Assembly: GCF_900239935.1 (NCBI RefSeq)
Contig: NZ_LT965928.1
Coordinates: 3,181,520-3,245,519, forward strand
Reading direction: 5' to 3'
Source: Pseudoalteromonas carrageenovora IAM 12662
GTDB taxonomy: Bacteria > Pseudomonadota > Gammaproteobacteria > Enterobacterales > Alteromonadaceae
Length of the DNA: 64,000 bases
In this document: piece by piece, positions 48,062-57,083 of the stretch
How positions within the stretch are numbered: position 1 is the stretch's first letter
Layout: every line of letters starts with the position of its first letter
The notes under the pieces: model-generated
What the model saw: only the letters and a program-made list of their open reading frames with translations
What the model was told of the DNA's origin: nothing
Database searches by the model: none
Position numbers and translations under genes: made by a program

Positions 48062-48109
48062 CTAATACTATTAGCTGCGGTAAATTCAGTTATGCCAATT
48101 GCCATTAAC

Positions 48110-48139
48110 AAAAACCCCAGCAACTAAGCTGGGGTTTTT
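48110..48139 (-). terminator. Intrinsic terminator between queA and tgt
   Basis: AAAAACCCCAGC-TTAGTT-GCTGGGGTTTTT on the minus strand, 34 nt past the queA stop. It separates queA from tgt-yajC-secDF, which are one operon in E. coli. Confidence 0.9.
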
Positions 48140-48172
48140 GACATATTCGACTGAGTATTAAACAACAACTTG

Positions 48173-49204
48173 TTACTTGCGTGTTAAAAACATCGCATCA
48201 CCATAACTAAAAAAGCGGTACTGCTGTTCTATTGCCGTATTGTAAGCACCCATAATATTGTCTTGGCCGCTAAATGCACTCACTAGCATTATTAGCGTTG
48301 ACTCAGGCAAGTGAAAGTTAGTAACCATGGCATCAACAACATTAAACTGATAACCCGGAAAAATGAAAATATCTGTATCACCAAAGTAACTATCTAATTT
48401 GCCACCATGAATTTTAGCCGCCGATTCTAATGAACGCACTGAGGTTGTACCAACTGCAATTACACGCCCGCCATTTACCTTAGTTTGCGCAACTGCTTGT
48501 ACTACGTCGTCAGGTACTTCTATGTACTCAGAGTGCATTACATGCTCATCAACACTATCTACACGTACTGGCTGAAATGTACCAGCACCTACGTGTAATG
48601 TAACAAAGGCCATATTTACGCCTTTATTTTTAAGCGCTGCCATAAGCTTATCGTCAAAGTGCAAACCTGCTGTGGGTGCTGCTACTGCGCCTGGCTTTTC
48701 GCCATATACGGTTTGGTAGCGTTCTCTATCGGCTTCGGTATCTGGGCGGTCAATGTATGGCGGTAATGGCATGTGGCCAATGTCGTTTAATATATCCAGC
48801 ACATTTTGATTGCGATCAAATTCAAGCTCAAACAAGGTATCGTGTCGTGCGATCATTGTTACTTTTGCTTTGCCTTCTAAAATAACTTCGTTACCAGGCT
48901 TTAGTGATTTACTAGCACGCACATGAGCAAGTACTCGGTGCTCATCAACAACACGCTCTACAAGTACTTCTACTTTACCGCCTGACGCTTTTTGACCAAA
49001 CATACGCGCCGGAATAACTCGGGTATTGTTAAATACCAGTAAGTCACCTTCGTTTACTAAATCAAGCACGTCACTAAATACTTTATGCTCAACCTGGCCT
49101 GTTGGGCCATCTAGAGTAAGTAAGCGGCTGCTAGTTCTATCCGCTTTTGGAAAACGTGCAATTAATTCATCGGGTAATTCAAAGCTAAAGTCAGCCACGC
49201 GCAT
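48173..49204 (-). CDS. queA: S-adenosylmethionine:tRNA ribosyltransferase-isomerase
   Basis: Adds the ribosyl moiety of SAM to preQ1-tRNA to make epoxyqueuosine. Starts [60 protein letters not shown] and [17 protein letters not shown] are all as in the family. Length 343. It is divergent from the receiver-GGDEF-EAL gene. Confidence 0.98.
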   Translation of the reverse strand: MRVADFSFELPDELIARFPKADRTSSRLLTLDGPTGQVEHKVFSDVLDLVNEGDLLVFNNTRVIPARMFGQKASGGKVEVLVERVVDEHRVLAHVRASKSLKPGNEVILEGKAKVTMIARHDTLFELEFDRNQNVLDILNDIGHMPLPPYIDRPDTEADRERYQTVYGEKPGAVAAPTAGLHFDDKLMAALKNKGVNMAFVTLHVGAGTFQPVRVDSVDEHVMHSEYIEVPDDVVQAVAQTKVNGGRVIAVGTTSVRSLESAAKIHGGKLDSYFGDTDIFIFPGYQFNVVDAMVTNFHLPESTLIMLVSAFSGQDNIMGAYNTAIEQQYRFFSYGDAMFLTRK

Positions 49205-49391
49205 AATTTAGTAATCCACATCATTTAAAATCGCGCCAAGTTTATATGTATCGGATGTTAAGCTCAAGAAATCAGCCAAACTTATAGTACCTTAGTCGCA
49301 TTTTAGTGGTTAAATTTCCTTGTTCTTATGATTAAATATCATTATTCTTGTTTGGTTAAATTATTGTTATTTATATTTGAGGGTTCAAAAC

Positions 49392-51908
49392 GTGGCAGAC
49401 CAGCTAAAATTGCTTATATTAAACGCAAGTAGTGCTGAACGCCATGCGATTAGAGCCACCCTTGAAAGCTTACATGTATTTACTTTTATAGATGCACAAG
49501 ACAGCCAACAAGCTTTAAGACTATTAAAACAACAACCTGTCGATATTATAATTACAGGTCTTAATGTTGGTAAAATTGATGGTTGGCGCTTTTCAAGAAT
49601 GATCCGCTCAGGATTATTAAAAACCCCAAAAAATACTCCTATTTTACTTATTCCACCTATTTATTGTGAACGCATAGCAGAAACCACAGCAAGAAGTTAC
49701 GGCATAGATGCGGTATTACCGTTTGAGCATAAAGACATGTTGCCGCAAGTACTCGCTAATGTACTTTCTACCCATTTAGAAAAAAGTAGCAGGCTAAATT
49801 TATTACTTTTAGAGCCAATTCAAGAAACCGCAGACACTATTAGCGAGCAACTAAAGCTAAACTTTGCCATTACACATGTTACAACGGCCAAAGCCGCTCT
49901 TAATGCATACAATCAGCAGCAGTTTTCAATTGTGCTGCTGGATGCAACCTCTTCTAGCGCTCAAAGCTCAAGCTTATTAGTTGAAGAAATACTTCAACAT
50001 AATTCTAAACAAGCCATTGTAACAATTATAGAAAGTGATGATGCCGATTACGCAGAACAGCTTTTACTCTCAGGCGTTACCGACTTTATTAGAGCACCGT
50101 ACGACCCTTCATTTTTAAATAAAGTGTGTGATCATGCTGCTCGCCGTGAAGACTTTATGGTCAGCTACGCAGAGTTTGCTCATAAAGTAGAGCAGTTAAG
50201 TGTTAGTGAAGTGCGTTATAAAGAGCTGTTTTCGGCGCATCAGCGTATTTTGTTACATCTAAACACCGTAGTGCTAGAGCTTGATCAACAAGGGTTGATC
50301 CGCTTTATTAATCCCGCATGGGAAGCATTAAGTGGCTTTGGTGTAAAATCAACACTGCAAAAGTCACTTAGTGATTACTGTAGTTTGGATGATAAGCAAA
50401 AGCTTACCCATACGATTAACGATATTTTAAATGGTGGCCAGCAGCAACAACAAATAGAAGTGAAGCTAAGCCATAAAAATGGCAACCTGATTTGGGTTGA
50501 GTGTCGACTTCAGTTAATTAAAAATAGCCGAAATAACGCAACGATAACGGCCACTATCGATAATATACATGAGCGAAAACAAGCAGAACTTCAGCTTCGT
50601 CATTTAGCACACCACGACCCACTAACAGGCTTACATAATCGCTATTACTTTGACCAGCAACTCAACAAAATATGCCAAGATAAGTACACTTACGAAGGTG
50701 TAGAACATGCTGTTATATATATTGACCTGGACCACTTTAAAATAATTAATGACAGCAAAGGGCACCATCAGGGCGATATTGTACTAAAAGAAGTGGCGCA
50801 GCTATTTAAAGCGAATATTGGCGATGATCACCTAGTATGTCGAATTGGCGGGGACGAGTTTGCGGTGATCCTCACAGATATAAACTTACTTGACGCTCAC
50901 CTTATTGCCGAAGGTGTGTGTAGCGCCATAGAAAAGCATTCATTTAAATCTGAAGATCAAATATACACAATTAGCTGCTCTATTGGTTTGACTCAAATAA
51001 CGCCACAAAATTGCGACCCTAATGAATGCTTAAAACAAGCTGATATTGCGCTATATATTGCTAAAAACTTAGGGCGAAATTTAGTACATTGCTACTCAAA
51101 AGAGGATGCACAAAACAACACTTTGCAATCTGGGCTCGAGTGGGGGCACGAAATTAGACAAGCCCTAAAACAAGACCAAATAGAACTACACTACCAACCT
51201 ATTTGGGACTTTAAAGAAAACAAAGTAGCCTACTTTGAAGCATTACTTCGTTTAAAACATAATGGTGAGCTGATTTACCCTAATCAATTTATCCCTTCAT
51301 TAGAAATGCTAAACGATACATTTATGATGGACCAATGTGTTGTACGTAATGCTATTGCTTGCGTTGCAAAACATCCTGAGCTTAATCAAGTTGCAATTAA
51401 CCTATCGGCACAATCATTTTTAGATGAGCGCTTATTACCTTTAATCGAATCAAACCTAGAGAAATACCAAGTACCACCAACGCGCATAATTTTTGAGATC
51501 ACCGAGTCAGCGAGTATCAATAATTTAAAAGCAACCCGCAAAATGATAGAAAAGCTCAATAAACTTGGCTGTCACTTCTCTATTGATGATTTTGGTACAG
51601 GCTTTAGCACCTTTAACTATTTAAAACAGTTACCAGCTCAGCACGTAAAAATTGATGGCTCGTTTGTCAGTGACATGCTTAACGACCCTATAGATTTGGC
51701 ACTCGTTAAGGCTATAAACGATATAAGCCGCTCCTTAGACAAACGCTCTGTTGCTGAATATGTTGAAAATAAAGAGATATTTTTTGCCCTAAAAGAGATA
51801 GGCGTAGATTATGGCCAGGGTTACTTTATTGCCCACCCAATACCTGTTGAAAAAATTAAAGGTGAGCTTGAAAAAATCTCAAAAAATAAAACGTTTTACC
51901 AACAATAA
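49392..51908 (+). CDS. Dual-receiver PAS-GGDEF-EAL response regulator
   Basis: Bifunctional-looking c-di-GMP protein of 838 residues. I chose the GTG at 49392 because TTGAGGG at 49377-49383 is its Shine-Dalgarno; starting at the TTG at 49377 would place the start inside it. Receiver 1 (about 5-125) has glycine in place of the phosphoacceptor (DIIITGLN); receiver 2 (about 130-250) keeps it (IVLLDATS). A PAS domain (about 280-400), GGDEF (CRIGGDEFAVIL near 490) and EAL (FEALLRL, EITESASI, IDDFGTGFSTF, KIDGSF) follow, all with intact signatures. No cognate histidine kinase is adjacent. Confidence 0.93.
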   Translation: MADQLKLLILNASSAERHAIRATLESLHVFTFIDAQDSQQALRLLKQQPVDIIITGLNVGKIDGWRFSRMIRSGLLKTPKNTPILLIPPIYCERIAETTARSYGIDAVLPFEHKDMLPQVLANVLSTHLEKSSRLNLLLLEPIQETADTISEQLKLNFAITHVTTAKAALNAYNQQQFSIVLLDATSSSAQSSSLLVEEILQHNSKQAIVTIIESDDADYAEQLLLSGVTDFIRAPYDPSFLNKVCDHAARREDFMVSYAEFAHKVEQLSVSEVRYKELFSAHQRILLHLNTVVLELDQQGLIRFINPAWEALSGFGVKSTLQKSLSDYCSLDDKQKLTHTINDILNGGQQQQQIEVKLSHKNGNLIWVECRLQLIKNSRNNATITATIDNIHERKQAELQLRHLAHHDPLTGLHNRYYFDQQLNKICQDKYTYEGVEHAVIYIDLDHFKIINDSKGHHQGDIVLKEVAQLFKANIGDDHLVCRIGGDEFAVILTDINLLDAHLIAEGVCSAIEKHSFKSEDQIYTISCSIGLTQITPQNCDPNECLKQADIALYIAKNLGRNLVHCYSKEDAQNNTLQSGLEWGHEIRQALKQDQIELHYQPIWDFKENKVAYFEALLRLKHNGELIYPNQFIPSLEMLNDTFMMDQCVVRNAIACVAKHPELNQVAINLSAQSFLDERLLPLIESNLEKYQVPPTRIIFEITESASINNLKATRKMIEKLNKLGCHFSIDDFGTGFSTFNYLKQLPAQHVKIDGSFVSDMLNDPIDLALVKAINDISRSLDKRSVAEYVENKEIFFALKEIGVDYGQGYFIAHPIPVEKIKGELEKISKNKTFYQQ

Positions 51909-52113
51909 GCTAGCTACTAATAAACAAAATTGAACAATTTTAAGCATTTTATTACTATCAATTTTACCTTTCTTGCCTATACTTTCAGTATCACATAAAT
52001 GATGTCGTGTTATTTTATGCATTTCACTTTAAAAACATGACATTACCTTTTGATGACGTAGTACTGTCGTTTATAGTGGCTTTTAAAGCGATTTAGCTTT
52101 TAAGGAGAAAGGT

Positions 52114-52326
52114 ATGACACAGCTAGTTATATTATTACTGATTATACACTTTGCAATTGCGTATCAATGTTATCGATACGCACATATCAAAGGCTACCCC
52201 GTTAAAGTATTTACAACATTAGGCTGCGTGCCCTACTTTAACTTAGTGGTTTGGATTTATTTATTATTTTTACCAGAGCTTGAACCTTTCGAAAGCCATG
52301 TGCAAAATCAAAAGCAGCCATTATAG
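52114..52326 (+). CDS. Small membrane protein, function unknown
   Basis: A 70-residue protein with two hydrophobic helices (about 2-18 and 38-58) separated by a short loop (YAHIKGYPVKVF). AAGGAGAAAGG precedes the ATG, a strong ribosome-binding site. I do not recognise the family. The stop codon lies within a terminator hairpin shared with convergent oxyR. Confidence 0.75.
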   Translation: MTQLVILLLIIHFAIAYQCYRYAHIKGYPVKVFTTLGCVPYFNLVVWIYLLFLPELEPFESHVQNQKQPL

Positions 52327-52337
52327 GCTGCTTTTTG
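52309..52337. terminator. Bidirectional terminator overlapping the small gene's stop codon
   Basis: AAAAGCAGCC-ATTATA-GGCTGCTTTTT; the TAG stop codon is in the loop region. It also serves oxyR from the other strand. Confidence 0.88.
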
Positions 52338-52339
52338 CA

Positions 52340-53266
52340 TTATTTTAGCTCTAAATAATCTAAGCTACATTGGCGCTTTAAAAACACCTCTAGCTGTTGG
52401 CTAAATAGCCTAAAGTCGCGAATTCGACCCGTGGTTTTGCGCCATAGAATACCAATATCTCGATAGGCATCGCTTGGCGATGGCGTTGCAACCATATCTT
52501 TATTTTCAAGTATTCCTGCATTAATTGCCATTTGAGGTAAAAATGTCACGCCGAGTTGATGCTCAACCATACTGAGTAATGTATGTAAGCTTGCAGCTTC
52601 AAAAGGGTTAATACAGCTTGAGCGATTTAAGTGGCACGCACTTAGCGCATGCCCCGTCATACAATGCTCTCGCTCTAATAAAAACACACTTGCATCAGGC
52701 AATAAATTAAAATCCTCTACGCCTTTTGCTTGAGTGTAATCTTTGTGGTGCACTAAGCTAAAATGGTCTTTAGCCAAAATTTGAGTATGGAATTTTTCAG
52801 TTTGATACGGCAATGCAAGTAATGCTAAATCAATATGTCCATGCTCTAGCTTATCAAGTAGTTTGTCGCTGGTATCTTCAACGAGTACTAGCTCTAAATC
52901 ACAAAAGGTTTGCTTGCAAAAATGATACAAAGGCGCAGCTATAAAACTTGCGATAGTAGGTATAACACCCACTGTTAACTTACCACTAAGTGGTGTTAAA
53001 AAGCTTTTTGTCAGCTCTTTTAAGCTAATAGTATCGTTTATTATTTTACGAGAGCGCTCAACAACCTCTTCACCAATACTGGTAAACATTAAGCTTCGGT
53101 TTTCGCGCTCAATTAGCTGGCAACCTAGTGTTTCTTCAAGGTTTTGAATTGCACTACTTAATGTAGATTGGCCAATAAAGCAAGCGCTGGCAGCTCTGCC
53201 AAAGTGTTGATGTTGATGAACAGCTAATAAATATTGCAGCTGCTTAATACTTGGAAGATTAGTCAT
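52340..53266 (-). CDS. oxyR: Hydrogen peroxide-sensing LysR regulator OxyR
   Basis: LysR-type activator of antioxidant genes. The ATG at 53266 gives MTNLPSIKQLQYLLAVHQHQHFGRAA at the helix-turn-helix (shown in family as LEYLVAL...HFRRAA). In the regulatory domain EREHCMTGHALSAC has two cysteines nine residues apart, matching Cys199 and Cys208 of E. coli OxyR that form the peroxide-induced disulfide, in the same sequence context (GHC...). Length 308. Its targets are not in this window; pitA lies upstream on the same strand. Confidence 0.92.
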   Translation of the reverse strand: MTNLPSIKQLQYLLAVHQHQHFGRAASACFIGQSTLSSAIQNLEETLGCQLIERENRSLMFTSIGEEVVERSRKIINDTISLKELTKSFLTPLSGKLTVGVIPTIASFIAAPLYHFCKQTFCDLELVLVEDTSDKLLDKLEHGHIDLALLALPYQTEKFHTQILAKDHFSLVHHKDYTQAKGVEDFNLLPDASVFLLEREHCMTGHALSACHLNRSSCINPFEAASLHTLLSMVEHQLGVTFLPQMAINAGILENKDMVATPSPSDAYRDIGILWRKTTGRIRDFRLFSQQLEVFLKRQCSLDYLELK

Positions 53267-53283
53267 TTTTTCTTTCCACAAAT

Positions 53284-53319
53284 AAAAAGACCCCAACACC
53301 TAGGGCGTTGAGATCTTTT
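53284..53319 (-). terminator. Intrinsic terminator of pitA
   Basis: AAAGATCTCAACGC and GTGTTGGGGTCTTTTT pair with a few mismatches around CCTAG, 30 nt after the pitA stop on the minus strand; it overlaps the oxyR upstream region. Confidence 0.75.
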
Positions 53320-53348
53320 CAAGCTAAAAGTCTTTGAGTACTTTTTTA

Positions 53349-54617
53349 TTAAACCCCAAACGCGGTTCTTAGTACGTAGAAAATAACAATAGCAAGGGCA
53401 GCGCCAACTGGCAACGTAATTACCCAAGAAACTACAATGTTTCTGATAACGCCCATGTTAAGTGCACCAATACCACGTGCCATACCTACACCTAACACAG
53501 CACCAACTAAGGTTTGTGTAGTAGAAATTGGCATACCAGTACCCGATGCAATAACAACGGTAGAGGCAGCAGCTAATTCAGCAGCAAAACCACGGCTCGG
53601 TGTTAAATGTGTAATGCCTTCACCAATCGTTTTAATTACTTTTTTGCCTAAAATAGCAAGACCCGCAACAATACCAAAACCACCAAGAGGTAGAATCCAC
53701 CATGCAATAGCGGCTTTCTTAGCTATTTCACCATTGTTTTCAACAATATTTACAACTGCAGCTAATGGACCGATTGCATTAGCTACATCGTTAGATCCAT
53801 GCGCAAACGCCATACAACACGCCGTTAATACCATTAATACCGCAAATACTTTTTCAACGTTATTAAACTGCATTTGCTTATCAGCTTTAGGATCAATATT
53901 TAATCGTGCAATAGCAACTTTACCAATAATGGCCACTATTACTGCTACAGCAATTGCAAGGGCGTAACCCTCTACTGAACCAATATTAATACCTACATGC
54001 TTTAAACCTTTTTTAATGGTTACTAGCGCCATAATAAAGCCCGCTAAGCCCATATAAAGTGGTACATAGCGTTTAGCATTTTTAAGTGGTGCATCGGTAT
54101 CAAAAATTAGTTTTTGTGCACTCATAAATATTAAGTATGCAATAAAGCCCGATATAGCTGGCGTTATAATCCAACTACCAACAATACCACCTACTTTATT
54201 CCATTGAATTGCCTCTGTACCAACTGCAACTAACGCAAAACCAATGATAGCACCAATGATTGAGTGGGTAGTTGATACCGGCCAGCCTAAAAATGAGGCA
54301 ATTAATAGCCAAGTACCCGCTGCAAATAACGCAGAGATCATACCTAAAACCATTAAATCAGGGAGTGCAGCAAATGGAGCAGCATCAATAATTCCTTTAC
54401 GAATCGTTGATGTAACCTCTCCACCGGCTAAATAAGCCCCTGCAAATTCAAAAACCATCGCAATAAAAATTGCTTGTTTGATTGTAAGTGCTTTCGAACC
54501 TACAGAAGTACCCATCGCATTAGCAACGTCGTTCGCGCCAATACCATAAGCCATAAAAAAGCCAACTGCTGCGGCAATTAAAATTAATACCGTGCCGTAA
54601 GATGCAATGATATCCAT
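53349..54617 (-). CDS. pitA: Low-affinity inorganic phosphate transporter (Pit family)
   Basis: Proton- or cation-coupled phosphate symporter with about 10-11 membrane segments over 422 residues. The PiT signature GANDVANAMGTSVGS near 27-41 and its inverted-repeat partner HGSNDVANAIGPLAA near 270 are both present, as is GWPVSTTHSIIGA. It is 39 nt downstream of the DUF47 gene; Pit-DUF47 pairs are common. Confidence 0.95.
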   Translation of the reverse strand: MDIIASYGTVLILIAAAVGFFMAYGIGANDVANAMGTSVGSKALTIKQAIFIAMVFEFAGAYLAGGEVTSTIRKGIIDAAPFAALPDLMVLGMISALFAAGTWLLIASFLGWPVSTTHSIIGAIIGFALVAVGTEAIQWNKVGGIVGSWIITPAISGFIAYLIFMSAQKLIFDTDAPLKNAKRYVPLYMGLAGFIMALVTIKKGLKHVGINIGSVEGYALAIAVAVIVAIIGKVAIARLNIDPKADKQMQFNNVEKVFAVLMVLTACCMAFAHGSNDVANAIGPLAAVVNIVENNGEIAKKAAIAWWILPLGGFGIVAGLAILGKKVIKTIGEGITHLTPSRGFAAELAAASTVVIASGTGMPISTTQTLVGAVLGVGMARGIGALNMGVIRNIVVSWVITLPVGAALAIVIFYVLRTAFGV

Positions 54618-54656
54618 TGTGTAACCTTAATCTTTCGTGTTTGAACTGATTTTAAA

Positions 54657-55334
54657 TTAACGAGCTAACATCAGCTCAAGACGTGATCCTACGCGCTCTG
54701 CAATATCTGCAAGCTCGCCAACCCATTCAATAATTTTGTATAAAAACATTACATCAATTGGGTTTAGCTCACCTTCTACATCACGTAGTTGGCGGCGTAC
54801 TTTTATTTGCATATCATCCGTGTCTTGTTCTATTGCATCCAATTCTACGAGCATTTTTTCTACTAAGGTCACTTCACGACCTTTAAAGCCCGTTTCTAGT
54901 AATTCTTCTAACTCATTTATTGCTTTAGAGGCTTGTTTAGTAGCATCTACACAGCGAGTTAAATAAGCTAAAAAGTCTGCTTGCATTACTTTAGGAATAG
55001 TCATTTCACGACCAATCACTCGTCCTGCAATATCTTTTGCTTTATTGGCAATTTTATCTTGTTGAGTTACTAATTCGAGCAGATCTGTACGTTCTACCGG
55101 CATAAATAAACCGCGCGGTAACTGTAAACGTATATCTCTTTTCATATCATCAGCTTCACGCTCTAAATTACGAATAGTGATGCGAAGCTCTTCTGCTTGT
55201 TCCCACTCTTCTTTAAATACGTGATTAAAAAAAGGTATCAAAGCTTTACTAGCTTGATGCACTTTATTGATGTGTTCTTCCATTGGTTTGATAGGAGATT
55301 TTGCAAATACTCCTAAAAACGCGTTTGTAGGCAT
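54657..55334 (-). CDS. DUF47 / TIGR00153 PhoU-like accessory protein
   Basis: Cytoplasmic helical protein of the PhoU-like DUF47 family, usually encoded next to Pit transporters and thought to modulate them. I chose the ATG at 55334 (MPTNAFLGVFAKSPIKPMEEH) after AAAGGG. Conserved features: HQASKALIPFF, READDMKRDIRLQLPRGLFMP and the KADxAxRVGSRLELM-like ending (ELADIAERVGSRLELML). Length 225. Confidence 0.93.
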   Translation of the reverse strand: MPTNAFLGVFAKSPIKPMEEHINKVHQASKALIPFFNHVFKEEWEQAEELRITIRNLEREADDMKRDIRLQLPRGLFMPVERTDLLELVTQQDKIANKAKDIAGRVIGREMTIPKVMQADFLAYLTRCVDATKQASKAINELEELLETGFKGREVTLVEKMLVELDAIEQDTDDMQIKVRRQLRDVEGELNPIDVMFLYKIIEWVGELADIAERVGSRLELMLAR

Positions 55335-55437
55335 AACTGACCCTTTAATCAAATTGATATGCTTTGCAGCATGAATTTTACAGTATTAACCACGATTGTG
55401 AACGCTTTTTATTATTTCACCATGGCTAACAATGCAT

Positions 55438-55459
55438 AAAGCGGCACCAAGCCGCTTTA
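55438..55459 (-). terminator. Hairpin downstream of phoU
   Basis: AAAGCGGC-TTGGT-GCCGCTTT about 27 nt past the phoU stop on the minus strand; short T tract. Confidence 0.6.
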
Positions 55460-55484
55460 GTAAAAAAGAATGATAGATAAAATC

Positions 55485-56186
55485 TTATAAAGATTTTTCT
55501 ATATCTTCTTGAGATGTATGACGAATATCTTTACCGTTAACAAAATAAATGATGTATTCAGCAATGTTTTGGCAACGGTCACCAATACGCTCTAACGAAC
55601 GCACAGACCACACTAAATCCATAATTTTAGGAATTGAGCGTGGGTCTTCCATCATATAAGTCATTATTTGACGTGTTATCGCTTCGTATTCACGGTCAAC
55701 TTTTGCATCTTCTTTGTGTACTTCAAAGGCGCGCTGTACATCCATACGCGCAAATGCATCAAGTACGTCGTGTAGCATTTTTAAAACTTGGCGACCCATG
55801 TTTTCAATATTTACTAATAAGTCTTGTTGATCTTTAGTAAATGAATCAAGTGCAACTTTAGCAATTCGCTCAGCTTCATCGCCAATACGCTCCAAATCTG
55901 CAATCGTTTTTGCAATAGCTATAACTAAGCGCAAATCGCTCGCAGCAGGTTGGCGACGCGCAATAATACGCGTACATTCTTCATCAATGCTTACTTCCAT
56001 CGCATTAACTTTATAATCGTTTTGGCGCACCTTTTGTGCAAGCTCAGCATCGTTACGGCTTACAGCGTCAAGTGCACTGTTAAGTTGTTGCTCAACTAAG
56101 CCACCCATGTTTAAAACATGGTTACGTACATTTTCTAGCTCTTGGTTAAAGCGACCAGAAATATGTTTATTAATATTATGTTCCAT
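55485..56186 (-). CDS. phoU: Phosphate signalling protein PhoU
   Basis: Negative regulator linking the Pst transporter to the PhoR/PhoB two-component system. The 233 residues form two three-helix repeats with the family metal-cluster motifs (ERIGDEAERIA near 95 and ERIGDRCQNIAEYI near 200). It is the last gene of pstC-pstA-pstB-phoU. Confidence 0.97.
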   Translation of the reverse strand: MEHNINKHISGRFNQELENVRNHVLNMGGLVEQQLNSALDAVSRNDAELAQKVRQNDYKVNAMEVSIDEECTRIIARRQPAASDLRLVIAIAKTIADLERIGDEAERIAKVALDSFTKDQQDLLVNIENMGRQVLKMLHDVLDAFARMDVQRAFEVHKEDAKVDREYEAITRQIMTYMMEDPRSIPKIMDLVWSVRSLERIGDRCQNIAEYIIYFVNGKDIRHTSQEDIEKSL

Positions 56187-56228
56187 AATTACCTTCTCTT
56201 AAATTCATCAACAACACTAAAACAATCA

Positions 56229-57056
56229 CTAGCCGTAACGGCCTGTAATGTAGTCTTCTGTTTTCTTTTTGCTAGGCGTTGTAAATAAGGTATTTGTGTC
56301 TGAGTATTCAATCAGCTCACCCATGTACATAAAAGCGGTTTGATCAGATACACGCGCTGCTTGTTGCATGTTATGTGTAACAATAACAACGGTAAACTTG
56401 TTCTTTAAGTCGTTAATTAGCTCTTCAATAACCAAAGTAGAAATTGGATCAAGTGCTGATGTTGGTTCATCTAACAGCAGTACTTCTGGCTCAATAGCAA
56501 TAGAGCGAGCAATAACTAAACGTTGTTGCTGACCACCCGATAGCCCAAATGCACTATCGTGTAATCTGTCTTTTACTTCATCCCATAAAGCAGCACCGCG
56601 TAGTGATTGCTCTACCACTTCATCTAATTTACGTTTTTCTTTGATGCCTTGTAAGCGTAGGCCATAAACCACATTTTCATAAATTGATTTAGGAAATGGG
56701 TTAGGCCGTTGAAACACCATCCCCACGTTACGACGAAGCGCTGCAACATCTACACTTTTATCGTAAATGTTTTGGCCATGCAGTAATATTTCACCTTCAA
56801 TACGACAAATATCAACTAAATCATTCATACGGTTAATACAACGAAGTAATGTTGATTTACCACAGCCCGATGGCCCGATAAACGCGGTTACCTGCCCTTT
56901 TGGGATGTTCATATTAACGTTACTTAATGCTTGCTTATCACCATAGTAAAGATCAAGGTTTTTAATCTCTAACGCTTTTTGGTCGTCAGTTAAGTTTTCT
57001 AGGTCTAATTTTTGACCTATATTAGCTTGGTTTACTTGTGGAGCGACTGTAATCAT
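56229..57056 (-). CDS. pstB: Phosphate ABC transporter ATP-binding protein PstB
   Basis: ATPase of the high-affinity phosphate transporter. Walker [14 protein letters not shown], the PstB-specific [15 protein letters not shown], signature [14 protein letters not shown], Walker [13 protein letters not shown]. Length 275; the first 25 residues extend before the conserved core. Next to phoU and pstA in one operon. Confidence 0.98.
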   Translation of the reverse strand: MITVAPQVNQANIGQKLDLENLTDDQKALEIKNLDLYYGDKQALSNVNMNIPKGQVTAFIGPSGCGKSTLLRCINRMNDLVDICRIEGEILLHGQNIYDKSVDVAALRRNVGMVFQRPNPFPKSIYENVVYGLRLQGIKEKRKLDEVVEQSLRGAALWDEVKDRLHDSAFGLSGGQQQRLVIARSIAIEPEVLLLDEPTSALDPISTLVIEELINDLKNKFTVVIVTHNMQQAARVSDQTAFMYMGELIEYSDTNTLFTTPSKKKTEDYITGRYG

Positions 57057-57083
57057 GTTTGTTACCTATAAAATCTTTACTAA

